Assembly: GCA_017448455.1 (NCBI GenBank)
Contig: JAFSLL010000074.1
Location: 1 to 38,251 of the forward strand
Length of the DNA: 38,251 bases
Source of the DNA: Oscillospiraceae bacterium
Lineage (GTDB): Bacteria > Bacillota > Clostridia > Oscillospirales > Oscillospiraceae
Direction: 5' to 3'
Below the pieces are notes generated by a model, which worked only from the letters and a program-made list of their open reading frames with translations, was not told where the DNA came from and made no database searches. This document shows positions 16,135 through 23,555 of the stretch, piece after piece; positions within the stretch are counted from its first letter, which is position 1, and each line of letters opens with the position of its first letter. The position numbers and the translations under genes were made by a program.

Positions 16135-18003
16135 TTATGCCGCTTCCTGCATTTCCGCGCCGGCAGCGTAGGCTGCCGCGCCGGCACCGGCAATCCGACC
16201 GAACACGACAAAGTCGCATACGGCGTTGCCGCCGACACGGTTACCGCCGTGGATGCCGCCAGTAGTCTCACCCGCAGCGAAGAGGCCGGGGATGACGTTC
16301 CCGTCGGTGTCAATTACCTGCGCGTTGGTGTCGATCTTGATGCCGCCCATGGTATGGTGGATGCCCGGAGCAATCTTGATCGCGTAGAACGGTGCGGTAT
16401 CCAGGCTGTACTGCATGCTCTCACGTCCAAATTCCGTATCTTCCCCATTGGCGACATCCACGTTCCACTTCTCCATCGTCTGGACGAAGTTCTGCACTGC
16501 TTCGTCGCCGTTCAGTTCCAGATTCTTCGCAAGCTCCTCATAGGTCTCGCCCTTGATGGCAAACCCGCGGTCAATGAACTTCTTCGCGAGGGAGAGGTTG
16601 TCCACCAGGTTCTGGTCAAACACGATATAGCAGTAGCCGTTCGGCTGCTTCAGCTCCGCCTGCGACACCACGTCGCGGGCTGCCAGATCGTTGACAAAAC
16701 GCTTGCCGTCGGTGTTCACGACAATGGCGCCCTTACTGCGCAGCGACTCGGAAACTAGCAGGCCATTCTCCTGAATCACCGTCGGGTGCAGCTGGATCTG
16801 CTCCATATCGACCGTATCCGCGCCGATTGCCTGCGCCATCATGATGCCGTCGCCGGTCGCACCTGCGTGGTTCGTGGTTACCGCATTCGCGAGGCTCGGG
16901 TCGAAGCTCGACATCAGCTCGAAGTTCGAACCGAAGCCGCCCGTTGCGAGTACCACCGACTTGGCATGGATCGTATAAATATGTTCGTTGTCCTCCGCCT
17001 TCACGCCGATTGCGCAGCCTTCTTCCACTAGGATTTCCGTCGCTTTGGTGTTCAGCATGATCTCAATCCCCTGCTCCTCACAGACGGAACTGAGCTTCTG
17101 AACCAGGTATTCACCGACCGCTACACCGCCCTCCGGCTGGTGCAGATACGATCTGCCCTTGCAGCCGCCCGTCGGTTCCACACCGGTAAACTTCGCGCCG
17201 ATCGAAGTGAGCCAGTCGATGGCGTCGGAGCTGCTCTCCGCCAGCCTCGTTACCAGGTCCATGTTCGCCAGATCATGGCCGAGGCGGTACGTGTCGGCAA
17301 TGTAATTGTCCACGGTGCTTCTCAGATCGTTGTCGCCGTCAACCAGCGAATCGTCCAGAAGGCCGAGCTCCTCTTCCAGCTTCGTGCCGGCAGCGTTCAT
17401 GCCGCCTTCCGCACGGTTGCTGTTGCCGCCGACCATGGGCATCTTCTCAATGACCAGCACATCCGCGCCTTCCTGGTTCGCGCGCACCGCAGCCGTCAGG
17501 CCGGCGCCGCCCGCGCCGACAACCAGCACGTCGCACTCCAGCGTCGCCTCTGTTTTCTCCACCGCGACGGTCTCCAGTTCGACCTCAAAGGCTGCTGGAT
17601 CCAGACCTGCCTTGGTAAGGGCTTCCCGGATTGCCGTCTTGATGGCTGTGCTCGTCACGGTCGCACCGGACACCCCGTCCACCAGAATGCTGTTGCTCTC
17701 TACGATCTGCCCGGGCAGCTGCTCCACCGCGACGGAGCCGATGCCGACAGTCTCGTTCTGCTGCAGGATCTCAACGGAATAAATCTTGTTCGCGTCCGCA
17801 GTCACCTCGACGACGACGTCGCCGTCAATACCCTTCCCTACTCCGGTCGCGGTGATTTTGCCGTCCTCAGCGACGACCGGCTGTGCTTCCTCCGGCTTCA
17901 TCGCGCCGAGGCGATTCGCCTGAATATGGTCGGCAACCAGCACAACCAGCAGCGCAAAGGCAAGGACGAGTGCAAGAATATCCGTTATTTTGCTTCTTTC
18001 CAT
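16135..18003 (-). CDS. Membrane-anchored FMN-binding fumarate-reductase-like flavoprotein
   Basis: The 622-aa protein has an N-terminal membrane helix (about residues 8-30), an FMN-binding domain with the flavinylation motif DGVSGATVTSTAI, and a FAD-dependent reductase domain of the fumarate reductase/succinate dehydrogenase type. The latter has CDVLVVGAGGAGLTAAVRA, IEKMPMVGGNS, HHTMGGI and a C-terminal GGIHGGNRVGGNAVCD. The basic residues before the helix suggest N-in topology, placing the catalytic part outside the cell. Covalent FMN would need ApbE, absent here. No heme motif is present. The substrate could be fumarate, urocanate or another enoate. The ATG at 18003 has a GAGGTG site; the 11-codon upstream extension is not favoured. 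Confidence 0.9.
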   Translation of the reverse strand: MERSKITDILALVLAFALLVVLVADHIQANRLGAMKPEEAQPVVAEDGKITATGVGKGIDGDVVVEVTADANKIYSVEILQQNETVGIGSVAVEQLPGQIVESNSILVDGVSGATVTSTAIKTAIREALTKAGLDPAAFEVELETVAVEKTEATLECDVLVVGAGGAGLTAAVRANQEGADVLVIEKMPMVGGNSNRAEGGMNAAGTKLEEELGLLDDSLVDGDNDLRSTVDNYIADTYRLGHDLANMDLVTRLAESSSDAIDWLTSIGAKFTGVEPTGGCKGRSYLHQPEGGVAVGEYLVQKLSSVCEEQGIEIMLNTKATEILVEEGCAIGVKAEDNEHIYTIHAKSVVLATGGFGSNFELMSSFDPSLANAVTTNHAGATGDGIMMAQAIGADTVDMEQIQLHPTVIQENGLLVSESLRSKGAIVVNTDGKRFVNDLAARDVVSQAELKQPNGYCYIVFDQNLVDNLSLAKKFIDRGFAIKGETYEELAKNLELNGDEAVQNFVQTMEKWNVDVANGEDTEFGRESMQYSLDTAPFYAIKIAPGIHHTMGGIKIDTNAQVIDTDGNVIPGLFAAGETTGGIHGGNRVGGNAVCDFVVFGRIAGAGAAAYAAGAEMQEAA

Positions 18004-18049
18004 CTTCTGCACCTCAACTTTATTAAATTCACGCAATAAGGTAGTGTTT

Positions 18050-18078
18050 ATTGTACAGGATTATCTTCCTGTTTTCAA
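18050..18078 (-). promoter_or_regulatory. Flavoprotein promoter with internal palindrome
   Basis: TTGAAA (18078-18073), 17 bases and TACAAT (18055-18050) form a good promoter. The spacer is filled by a perfect palindrome, ACAGGA-N6-TCCTGT (18055-18072), placed where a repressor would block RNA polymerase. Confidence 0.75.
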
Positions 18079-18106
18079 CTGAAACATGCGGCTACTTCTA
18101 ATTTTT

Positions 18107-18310
18107 TTAAAATCCCGCTTTCCTCATCAAACAGAACGACACGGAAGAGGAATCATCAAACATCCTTTTCCGTGTCTTCTCGCGTTTATAGGCTCTCGGG
18201 TTTTCCGGGCGGCGTGTCACCGGGCTGATGCTCCACATCTCGCGGCGATTTGCGTCTACCGCTCTCCGCTGTTTTTTGGAGAGCTTCTCATACGGAACGA
18301 ACTTCTCCAT
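18107..18310 (-). CDS. Small conserved basic protein
   Basis: This 67-aa very basic protein begins MEKFVPYEKLSKKQRR and contains SPVTRRPENPRAYKREKTRK. I recognise this pattern (FxPYEKLSKKxRR...NPVTRKPxNxxAYxRKK) as a small conserved hypothetical protein common in Clostridia; its function is unknown. An AGGAGG site lies eight bases before the ATG at 18310. A 13-pair hairpin (18138-18176, GACACGGAA...TTCCGTGTC) lies inside the 3' part of the frame. The last 20 or so residues may therefore be read through a former terminator and not belong to the conserved protein. Confidence 0.75.
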   Translation of the reverse strand: MEKFVPYEKLSKKQRRAVDANRREMWSISPVTRRPENPRAYKREKTRKRMFDDSSSVSFCLMRKAGF

Positions 18311-18409
18311 ACGCAATACCTCCTTTTATCTTGAGGCACTACCATACCACAGTTATCCGTTCCCGTCAATCACTGTCGCTTTCCCTCATAAAAGGCGCTC
18401 AGGAACCGG

Positions 18410-18624
18410 TCACACAGGGGAAATCCCGTCCATGTCCTCGTCCGTCAGATCCTGTATGACGGAAGAAGCAAACGATATCTTCCTCCCGACTCAAATCGCA
18501 TGATATTCTCACGCTTCCTGCCGCTTCAGCAGCGGCAACGCCGTCGCGACCACTTCATCACGTCGATGAGGGCAGCTATTTTTTCTTCCCGCACCCCGTC
18601 GTAAATCTCATATCTGACGCACAT
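18410..18624 (-). pseudogene. Decayed small ORFs downstream of the SGNH gene
   Basis: Seven bases after the SGNH hydrolase stop, an ATG at 18624 with a GGGGTGA site opens a frame reading MCVRYEIYDGVREEKIAALI, then stops at 18526. A one-base shift continues it as DEVVATALPLLKRQEA to 18509. Right after it a second frame (ATG at 18500) starts MRFESGGRYRLLLP and, again after a one-base shift, continues SVIQDLTDEDMDGISPV to 18410. The two shifts suggest decayed genes or indel errors. I do not recognise a family. Confidence 0.35.
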
Positions 18625-18630
18625 ACCGGT

Positions 18631-19329
18631 TCACCCCTGCATTCCGGCCCGGACCGTGTCCAGGATCCGGTCCGTCCAATCCCGATTCAGCTGTACCCTT
18701 ACCGCGTCCTTATCCTCGATCACAACCGGCATGTCCAGCTCAAAGGGACCGCCCTGCAGGAAGTCCAGACCTGCCCCGCTCATAACCGAGGGGAGTGCTC
18801 CCGTCAGAAGTTTACATAACACGGAAGCAATCAGGAAGTCCCCGTAGGGGCTCGCGTGCTCGCCGTCCACATAATACAGCTCGATCTCCGGGTATGTCTC
18901 CCTGACCGTCCGCCAGATCGAGCCGATGGGAGCCAGCAGCGCGTTCTGCTCCCGCGCCAGTGCCTCGCAGGTGTCGATCATGATCTGCTGATTCATTGGG
19001 AAGCGCTTCTCCGCCCAGGTCATGTACGCCACCGGCGTCACGCCGCATCGGCGGCAGAGACCCATGATCTCCCGGTAGAACCGTGCGGTGGTCTCGACAG
19101 GCGGATAGGGATGCGCTGCCTGCTGAATAACGCAGTAGTCATAGCCCCCGTACAGCAGGTTAAAGCGCAGGGAGAAGTACTCCGTCCGGTGCCAGACCAG
19201 GTCCCGGTTGCTGTAGGCGAGCATCGTCACCTCCGGACGTTCTCCGGCCGCGCGCTCCGCAAACCACGCGAACAGCGCCGGCATGTCGTTGAAATATGTG
19301 TGGCTGTTGCCCACAAACAAAACCTTCAT
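18631..19329 (-). CDS. SGNH-type hydrolase
   Basis: This 232-aa protein looks like a serine hydrolase of the SGNH (GDSL-like) superfamily. It starts MKVLFVGNSHTYFNDMP, where GNSHT holds the nucleophilic Ser in block I. IQQAAHPYPP supplies a block-III-like region, and DGEHASPYGDFL near residue 165 gives the Asp-x-x-His pair. No signal peptide is seen, so a cytoplasmic esterase or deacetylase acting on a small ester, for example an acetylated sugar, is plausible. The gene lies after a short hydrophobic fragment (19364-19444) and before decayed ORFs. The substrate is unknown. Confidence 0.8.
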   Translation of the reverse strand: MKVLFVGNSHTYFNDMPALFAWFAERAAGERPEVTMLAYSNRDLVWHRTEYFSLRFNLLYGGYDYCVIQQAAHPYPPVETTARFYREIMGLCRRCGVTPVAYMTWAEKRFPMNQQIMIDTCEALAREQNALLAPIGSIWRTVRETYPEIELYYVDGEHASPYGDFLIASVLCKLLTGALPSVMSGAGLDFLQGGPFELDMPVVIEDKDAVRVQLNRDWTDRILDTVRAGMQG

Positions 19330-19363
19330 AGATCAATGCTCCCATCTATTCTGTTTTCAGGGT

Positions 19364-19444
19364 TCACAGACCCTTGATCAGGTAGCCCTGGACGATGTCG
19401 AGCACGAACAGGGCGAAGGGCAGCGCCGAGATCAGCGTATACAT
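19364..19444 (-). pseudogene. Short hydrophobic ORF, possible gene remnant
   Basis: The minus-strand frame ends with MYTLISALPFALFVLDIVQG and six further residues before the stop at 19364. It looks like one membrane helix, perhaps the end of a lost membrane protein. No ribosome binding site is seen before the Met. The rest of 19445-19763 holds only a hairpin (19513-19536) and the MFS promoter. Confidence 0.25.
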
Positions 19445-19512
19445 CCGAGCCGAATAATCTGCAAAAACGTCGCTTCGTGTCGAATAATCGTTGATAAGGC
19501 CTGTAAAAAGGA

Positions 19513-19536
19513 GGCGCAGAACTGCCCCTCTGCGCC
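19513..19536. terminator. Hairpin of unclear role
   Basis: GGCGCAGA and TCTGCGCC form a perfect eight-pair stem around an eight-base loop. There is no clear T-run on either strand. Confidence 0.4.
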
Positions 19537-19696
19537 ATCTTGTGTTATTATGGCAGCAACCAGACCGAAACAAGAAACAGGATTATATAAGATGACTATA
19601 ACAGTTCCAGGTGAAATTGACAATATCGTATATTAAACTATAGAGGAAATCATCTTACCTGACACATACAAAACGCCGCGATTCTTCCTGAAATGC

Positions 19697-19725
19697 TTGA
19701 AACGCGCGCCTGGAAACAATATAAT
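19697..19725 (+). promoter_or_regulatory. MFS transporter promoter
   Basis: TTGAAA, 17 bases and a perfect TATAAT lie 38 bases upstream of the MFS start. Confidence 0.75.
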
Positions 19726-19763
19726 GGATCTGCTTTTATCATTATCCTGAGGAGACAGTAACC

Positions 19764-21059
19764 ATGAACAGCAAACTGAGCGGCAGAGTCCTCGCGTCCC
19801 TGATCATTTTCTCCCTGATCGGGCAGATCGCCTGGGTTGTCGAAAATATGTACTTCAACGTCTTCATTTACAAAATGTTCCGCGCCAACGCAGCCGCCAT
19901 CTCCACGATGGTCTCTGCCTCCGCGGTCGCGGCAACGCTTACCACCATCCTCATGGGCGCGCTCTCAGACAAGGTCGGCAAGCGCAAGCTCTTCATCACC
20001 GGCGGTTATATTGTCTGGGGCATCTCTATTCTGGCATTCGCCCTGATCCGGATGGACATTCTGACTGGGATCACCGGCTCCGCGCTCGAAGCCATGTCTC
20101 TCGGCGTCTCGCTGGTGATCATTATGGACTGCGTGATGACTTTCTTCGGTTCCACGGCCAATGACGCCTGCTTCAACGCCTGGCTCACGGACTCCACCAA
20201 CGAGGGAAGCCGCGGCAAAGCGGAGGGAATCAACTCCATGATGCCCCTGCTCGCCGTACTGGTGGTCTTTGGCGGGTTTATGGGCTTCGACCTCGACAAA
20301 GCGGAGAGCTGGACGCTGATTTATCTTATCATCGGCGGTGTCGTGCTCTTCTCCGGGCTCCTCGGTATCTTCCTCCTTGAGGATCCGAAGCTGACTCCGC
20401 AAAAAAATGACTCACTCCTCGGAACGGTCATCTACGGCTTCCGCCCGAATGTCATCCGGGAGAACCGCGCGCTGTATCATACCCTGCTCTCTTTCGTCCT
20501 CTTCAGCATCTCCATTCAGGTCTTTATGCCCTACCTGATCCTGTACTATACCGTCGGGCTGCGTCTGGACAATTACGTGCTCATCCTCGCACCGGCGATC
20601 ATTCTGGCCTCGGTCGTAACCTTCGTCTATGGCCGGATCTACGACCGTTTCGGCTATTCTCGCACGGTCATCCCCACAATTCTGCTCCTGATGGCTGGCT
20701 ATACCCTGCTGTATTTCTTCCGGCAGATCCCGCCTGTCTTCATCGGCACCTTCCTGATGCTCAGCGGCTATCTCTCCGGCATGGCCGTGTTCGGCGCCAT
20801 GATCCGTGACAACACGCCTGCAGGAAAGGCCGGACGCTTCCAGGGTCTCCGTATCTTCTCCCAGGTCCTGATCCCGGGCGTGATCGGCCCGTGGATCGGC
20901 GCCTTCGTGCTGCGCAACGCGGACACCATTCTCAACGACGACGGAACCCGTTCCTTCATTCCGAATCAGAGCATTTTCCTTGCCGCCTTTGTAGCCGCCG
21001 TAGTCGCCCTGGCAGCCGTGTTGCTCTTCCGCCGCAGACAGGCGGCAGAAAAGTCCTAA
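19764..21059 (+). CDS. Major facilitator superfamily transporter
   Basis: This 431-aa membrane protein has about twelve predicted helices and the MFS loop-2/3 motif GALSDKVGKRK (GxxxDxxGRR-like), with a second, weaker copy VYGRIYDRFGYSR between helices 8 and 9. A TGAGGAG site precedes the ATG. The substrate is not evident; similar clostridial proteins are annotated only as MFS transporters. It is followed directly by a REP-like hairpin that overlaps its stop codon and may end the transcript before the biotin operon. Confidence 0.88.
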   Translation: MNSKLSGRVLASLIIFSLIGQIAWVVENMYFNVFIYKMFRANAAAISTMVSASAVAATLTTILMGALSDKVGKRKLFITGGYIVWGISILAFALIRMDILTGITGSALEAMSLGVSLVIIMDCVMTFFGSTANDACFNAWLTDSTNEGSRGKAEGINSMMPLLAVLVVFGGFMGFDLDKAESWTLIYLIIGGVVLFSGLLGIFLLEDPKLTPQKNDSLLGTVIYGFRPNVIRENRALYHTLLSFVLFSISIQVFMPYLILYYTVGLRLDNYVLILAPAIILASVVTFVYGRIYDRFGYSRTVIPTILLLMAGYTLLYFFRQIPPVFIGTFLMLSGYLSGMAVFGAMIRDNTPAGKAGRFQGLRIFSQVLIPGVIGPWIGAFVLRNADTILNDDGTRSFIPNQSIFLAAFVAAVVALAAVLLFRRRQAAEKS

Positions 21060-21081
21060 GACAGAGAACCGTCTCCGTCTT
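21058..21081. repeat. REP-like hairpin element, copy A
   Basis: AAGACAGAG-N6-CTCCGTCTT is a short imperfect palindrome whose left end overlaps the MFS stop codon. It resembles copies at 27726 and 30357 and the general pattern of dispersed AAGACA...TGTCTT elements in gut Firmicutes. Confidence 0.5.
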
Positions 21082-21137
21082 ATTGTCAACCTGTTATTCT
21101 TAACGCGGTTGACAATCGCCTCCTGCCCTGCTATACT
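21082..21137 (+). promoter_or_regulatory. BirA operator and bioY-birA promoter
   Basis: ATTGTCAACC (21082-21091), exactly 15 bases, then GGTTGACAAT (21107-21116) is a perfect inverted repeat with the architecture of Firmicute BirA boxes (TTGTTAACC-N15-GGTTAACAA). Its right half contains the -35 box TTGACA (21109-21114), followed by 17 bases and TATACT (21132-21137). Binding of BirA-biotinyl-AMP should therefore block transcription. Confidence 0.92.
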
Positions 21138-21166
21138 CGGTTAATCCGATATAGGAGGTGCTTTCC

Positions 21167-21715
21167 TTGAATTCCTGCAAATTCACCGCTCATGACATTG
21201 CTTCCGCGGCCATGGGTGTGGCGCTGATTGCCGTTTGCTCCTGGCTCTCCGTCCCCATGACCGTGCCCTTTACCATGCAGACCTTTGCCGTGTGTCTTGT
21301 CACCGCAGTGTTGGGTCTTCGTCTGGGGTTCTGGACCGTGGTCTGTTATCTGCTGCTGGGCGCGGCAGGCGCACCGGTCTTCGCGGGCTTCAGCGGCGGT
21401 TTTGCCGCTCTGCTCGGCCCCACGGGTGGCTATCTGATCGGCTTTCTCTTCACCGCGCTGGCAGTGGGTCTTGCTGTCAGCAGATTGGGGCGGAAGCTTC
21501 CGGTCCTGGTTCTGTCTATGGCGCTGGGGATACTTCTGTGCTATACTTTCGGCACAGCGTGGTTTATCTATGTTTACTCCCGCAGCAGCGGTCCCATCGG
21601 TCTGGGCACGGCCCTGGCATGGTGCGTGCTGCCCTACCTGATTCCCGATGCGATCAAGATCGCCCTGGCCGCTTTTCTGACGGGACGCCTCGCGCCCATT
21701 CTCCGAAAGGACTGA
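21167..21715 (+). CDS. bioY: BioY biotin uptake protein
   Basis: BioY is the substrate-binding membrane component of biotin ECF transporters. The 182-aa protein has about six hydrophobic segments and the family motifs TVPFTMQTFAV, GAAGAPVFAGFSGG and GPTGGYLIGF. The likely start is TTG at 21167, eight bases after AGGAGG; an in-frame GTG at 21158 overlaps that site. No ecfA or ecfT gene is nearby, so it would work with shared ECF modules elsewhere or alone. It is the first gene of the bioY-birA operon under a perfect BirA box. Confidence 0.95.
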   Translation: MNSCKFTAHDIASAAMGVALIAVCSWLSVPMTVPFTMQTFAVCLVTAVLGLRLGFWTVVCYLLLGAAGAPVFAGFSGGFAALLGPTGGYLIGFLFTALAVGLAVSRLGRKLPVLVLSMALGILLCYTFGTAWFIYVYSRSSGPIGLGTALAWCVLPYLIPDAIKIALAAFLTGRLAPILRKD

Positions 21716-21721
21716 TTCCGG

Positions 21722-22696
21722 ATGACGAAAGACAAGGTCCTGCAGCTCCTGCGGGAACATGAAGACAGCTATATCTCCGGTGCGGAGCTGGGAAGGTGCC
21801 TTTCCCTCAGCCGCACCGCCGTATGGAAGGCCATCGTCCAGCTGAAGGCAGAAGGCTATCTGATCGAATCCATCACCAAACGGGGCTATCGCCTGAGCTC
21901 CCGGGGAGATGTGCTGAATGCGGAGAGCGTGCGGAAATACCTGCGGCATACTGAGCTCACGCCTGAAATCTACAGGACCATTACCTCTACCAACACCGTG
22001 CTGAAGGCACGTGCAGCGGAGGGCGCCCCGGAGGGACTGGTCCTGATCGCCGGCGAGCAGACCGCAGGCCGCGGCCGCCTAGGGCGCAGCTTCTATTCCC
22101 CTGACTCCAGTGGACTGTATATGAGCCTTCTGCTGCGCCCGAAGATCCCGGCGCAGGAGGCTACGCGCATCACTGCCAGCGCCGCGGTGGCGGTGGCGGA
22201 GACCATAGAGGAGCTCTCCGGCAACCCCACCCGGATCAAGTGGGTCAATGACGTGATGATGGAGGGAAAGAAAGTCTGCGGCATTCTGACAGAGGCCTCC
22301 TTCGACTGCGAGAGCGGGCAGCTGGCATACGTGATCGTCGGCATCGGCATCAACGTCGCCGTACCCGCAGGGGGCTTCCCGGAGGAACTGGGGCAGATCG
22401 CAGGAGCGGCCTTTGACGGCGTTTCCGTCCCGGAGCTGCGGGCAAAGCTCGCCGCGGGAGTATTGGACCGCCTCATGGATCTCGCTGTCGATCTCAGCGA
22501 CCCGGCCTGCTTCGAGGCCTACCACGCGCGCTCCCTGGTGCTTGGCAGGGCGGTAAACCTGCTGGTCCCCGGCCGGGATCCCGAGCCGGCAGAGGTGCTT
22601 GCGCTGAACCGGGACTACTCCCTCCGGGTGCGCATGCCGGACGGCAGCGAGCGGAACGTTTCCTCCGGCGAAGTCAGCATCCGCCTCACGCCGTGA
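21722..22696 (+). CDS. birA: Bifunctional biotin-protein ligase and biotin repressor
   Basis: BirA attaches biotin to acetyl-CoA carboxylase-type carrier proteins and represses biotin genes. The 324-aa product has an N-terminal winged helix-turn-helix (about residues 1-60, SLSRTAVWKAI), the biotinyl-AMP loop GRGRLGR (residues 116-122), the catalytic Lys in KWVNDVMM (Lys173) and a C-terminal SH3-like domain. The HTH places it in the repressor class. It lies six bases after bioY, so it regulates its own synthesis through the operator at 21082-21116. Confidence 0.96.
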   Translation: MTKDKVLQLLREHEDSYISGAELGRCLSLSRTAVWKAIVQLKAEGYLIESITKRGYRLSSRGDVLNAESVRKYLRHTELTPEIYRTITSTNTVLKARAAEGAPEGLVLIAGEQTAGRGRLGRSFYSPDSSGLYMSLLLRPKIPAQEATRITASAAVAVAETIEELSGNPTRIKWVNDVMMEGKKVCGILTEASFDCESGQLAYVIVGIGINVAVPAGGFPEELGQIAGAAFDGVSVPELRAKLAAGVLDRLMDLAVDLSDPACFEAYHARSLVLGRAVNLLVPGRDPEPAEVLALNRDYSLRVRMPDGSERNVSSGEVSIRLTP

Positions 22697-22828
22697 ACCG
22701 AGTGAACCGAACAGTGATGCTTCGCTGCCTGGCACAGGTCGGGGGACAGACCCGCCGCGGAGGGACCCGGCTTGTCGGAAACGATAAAAACGATTCTGTG
22801 AAACCCACATTTTCATGAGTTTTCCAAC

Positions 22829-22857
22829 TTGCCCGGCAGGGTCCGCTGTGTTAAACT
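22829..22857 (+). promoter_or_regulatory. Candidate promoter of the truncated surE
   Basis: TTGCCC, 17 bases and TAAACT lie 35 bases upstream of the surE ATG. A GAGGTGAGG ribosome binding site also remains, so expression signals outlived the gene. Confidence 0.5.
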
Positions 22858-22891
22858 AAGCGCACTGTGGTTGGAGAAGAGGTGAGGACGC

Positions 22892-22987
22892 ATGCGCATT
22901 CTGATCGTAAATGACGACGGTATCCGGTCCCCCGGGCTTGCGGCTCTGGCGCGCGCAGCGGTCCTGACGGCTCTGCTATGCCGCTGA
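22892..22987 (+). pseudogene. surE: Truncated surE (5'/3'-nucleotidase N-terminus)
   Basis: The frame begins MRILIVNDDGIRSPGLAALA, the N-terminal active-site segment of SurE nucleotidase (NDDG holds the metal-binding Asp pair). After about 24 residues the match ends and the frame stops at 22987, against about 250 residues in intact SurE. The next DNA encodes the C-terminal part of an unrelated protein, so a deletion probably removed the rest of surE. Confidence 0.8.
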
Positions 22988-23403
22988 CCGGCACCTTCGG
23001 CTATCAGTACTCCCTGCCCATGTTCTGCCCCGAAATTCTGGAAAACGCTGCCATCCTCTACATCTGGGTCACTCCCGAGGAATCCCGCCACAAAAACGCC
23101 GACCGCGCAGACCCAAACGATCCAGGCTCCAACCTGCACCACGGCGTGCCCATGGCAGTGATGCTGGGCGACTACGGCTGTGACGATATGGAATATCTCC
23201 GTGCGCAATCCAAAGCCAACTGCGTGAGTTTTGAAGCCCACGGGAAGCACTGGGACGTACCCATCGGCGTTTTCGACAACCGCGTAGACAAGACCTCGTT
23301 CCTCCGTGCCGAGCCTGAGAACCGGGATCCGGCCAAGGTTGCCGAAGTCACCGAAGCCATCCGCGCCGCCACCGACGCCATGTTTGCAAACTACGGGAAG
23401 TAA
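22957..23403 (+). pseudogene. 3' fragment of an unrecognised gene fused behind surE
   Basis: The frame covers about 148 codons and includes PLTGTFGYQYSLPMFCPEIL and TPEESRHKNADRADPNDPGS, then ends ATDAMFANYGK. The sequence looks coding and conserved (many Asp, Pro, His and Trp) but there is no good start; the first ATG at 22978 lies inside the surE remnant and lacks a ribosome binding site. It is most simply the C-terminal part of a larger cytoplasmic protein whose 5' half was lost in the deletion that cut surE. The RxxNxxRxDP segment resembles a kinase lid, but I do not name a family. Confidence 0.55.
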
Positions 23404-23444
23404 TATGCAAAGTGCTCCTGATTTGCAGATCATACAGCCCATAT

Positions 23445-23484
23445 AGCAGAACACCGACCGGCTTCCGCCGGTCGGTGTTCTGCT
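23445..23484. terminator. Perfect 18-pair hairpin between convergent genes
   Basis: AGCAGAACACCGACCGGC and its exact complement pair around a TTCC loop. No T-run follows on either strand. Its position between converging transcripts suggests a bidirectional transcript end. Confidence 0.6.
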
Positions 23485-23555
23485 GTCTGAAAGGATTCCA
23501 TATTACGAAAGGGCATCATACAGGGAGCGGCTGCGACAGATACGGGTACTCCTTG

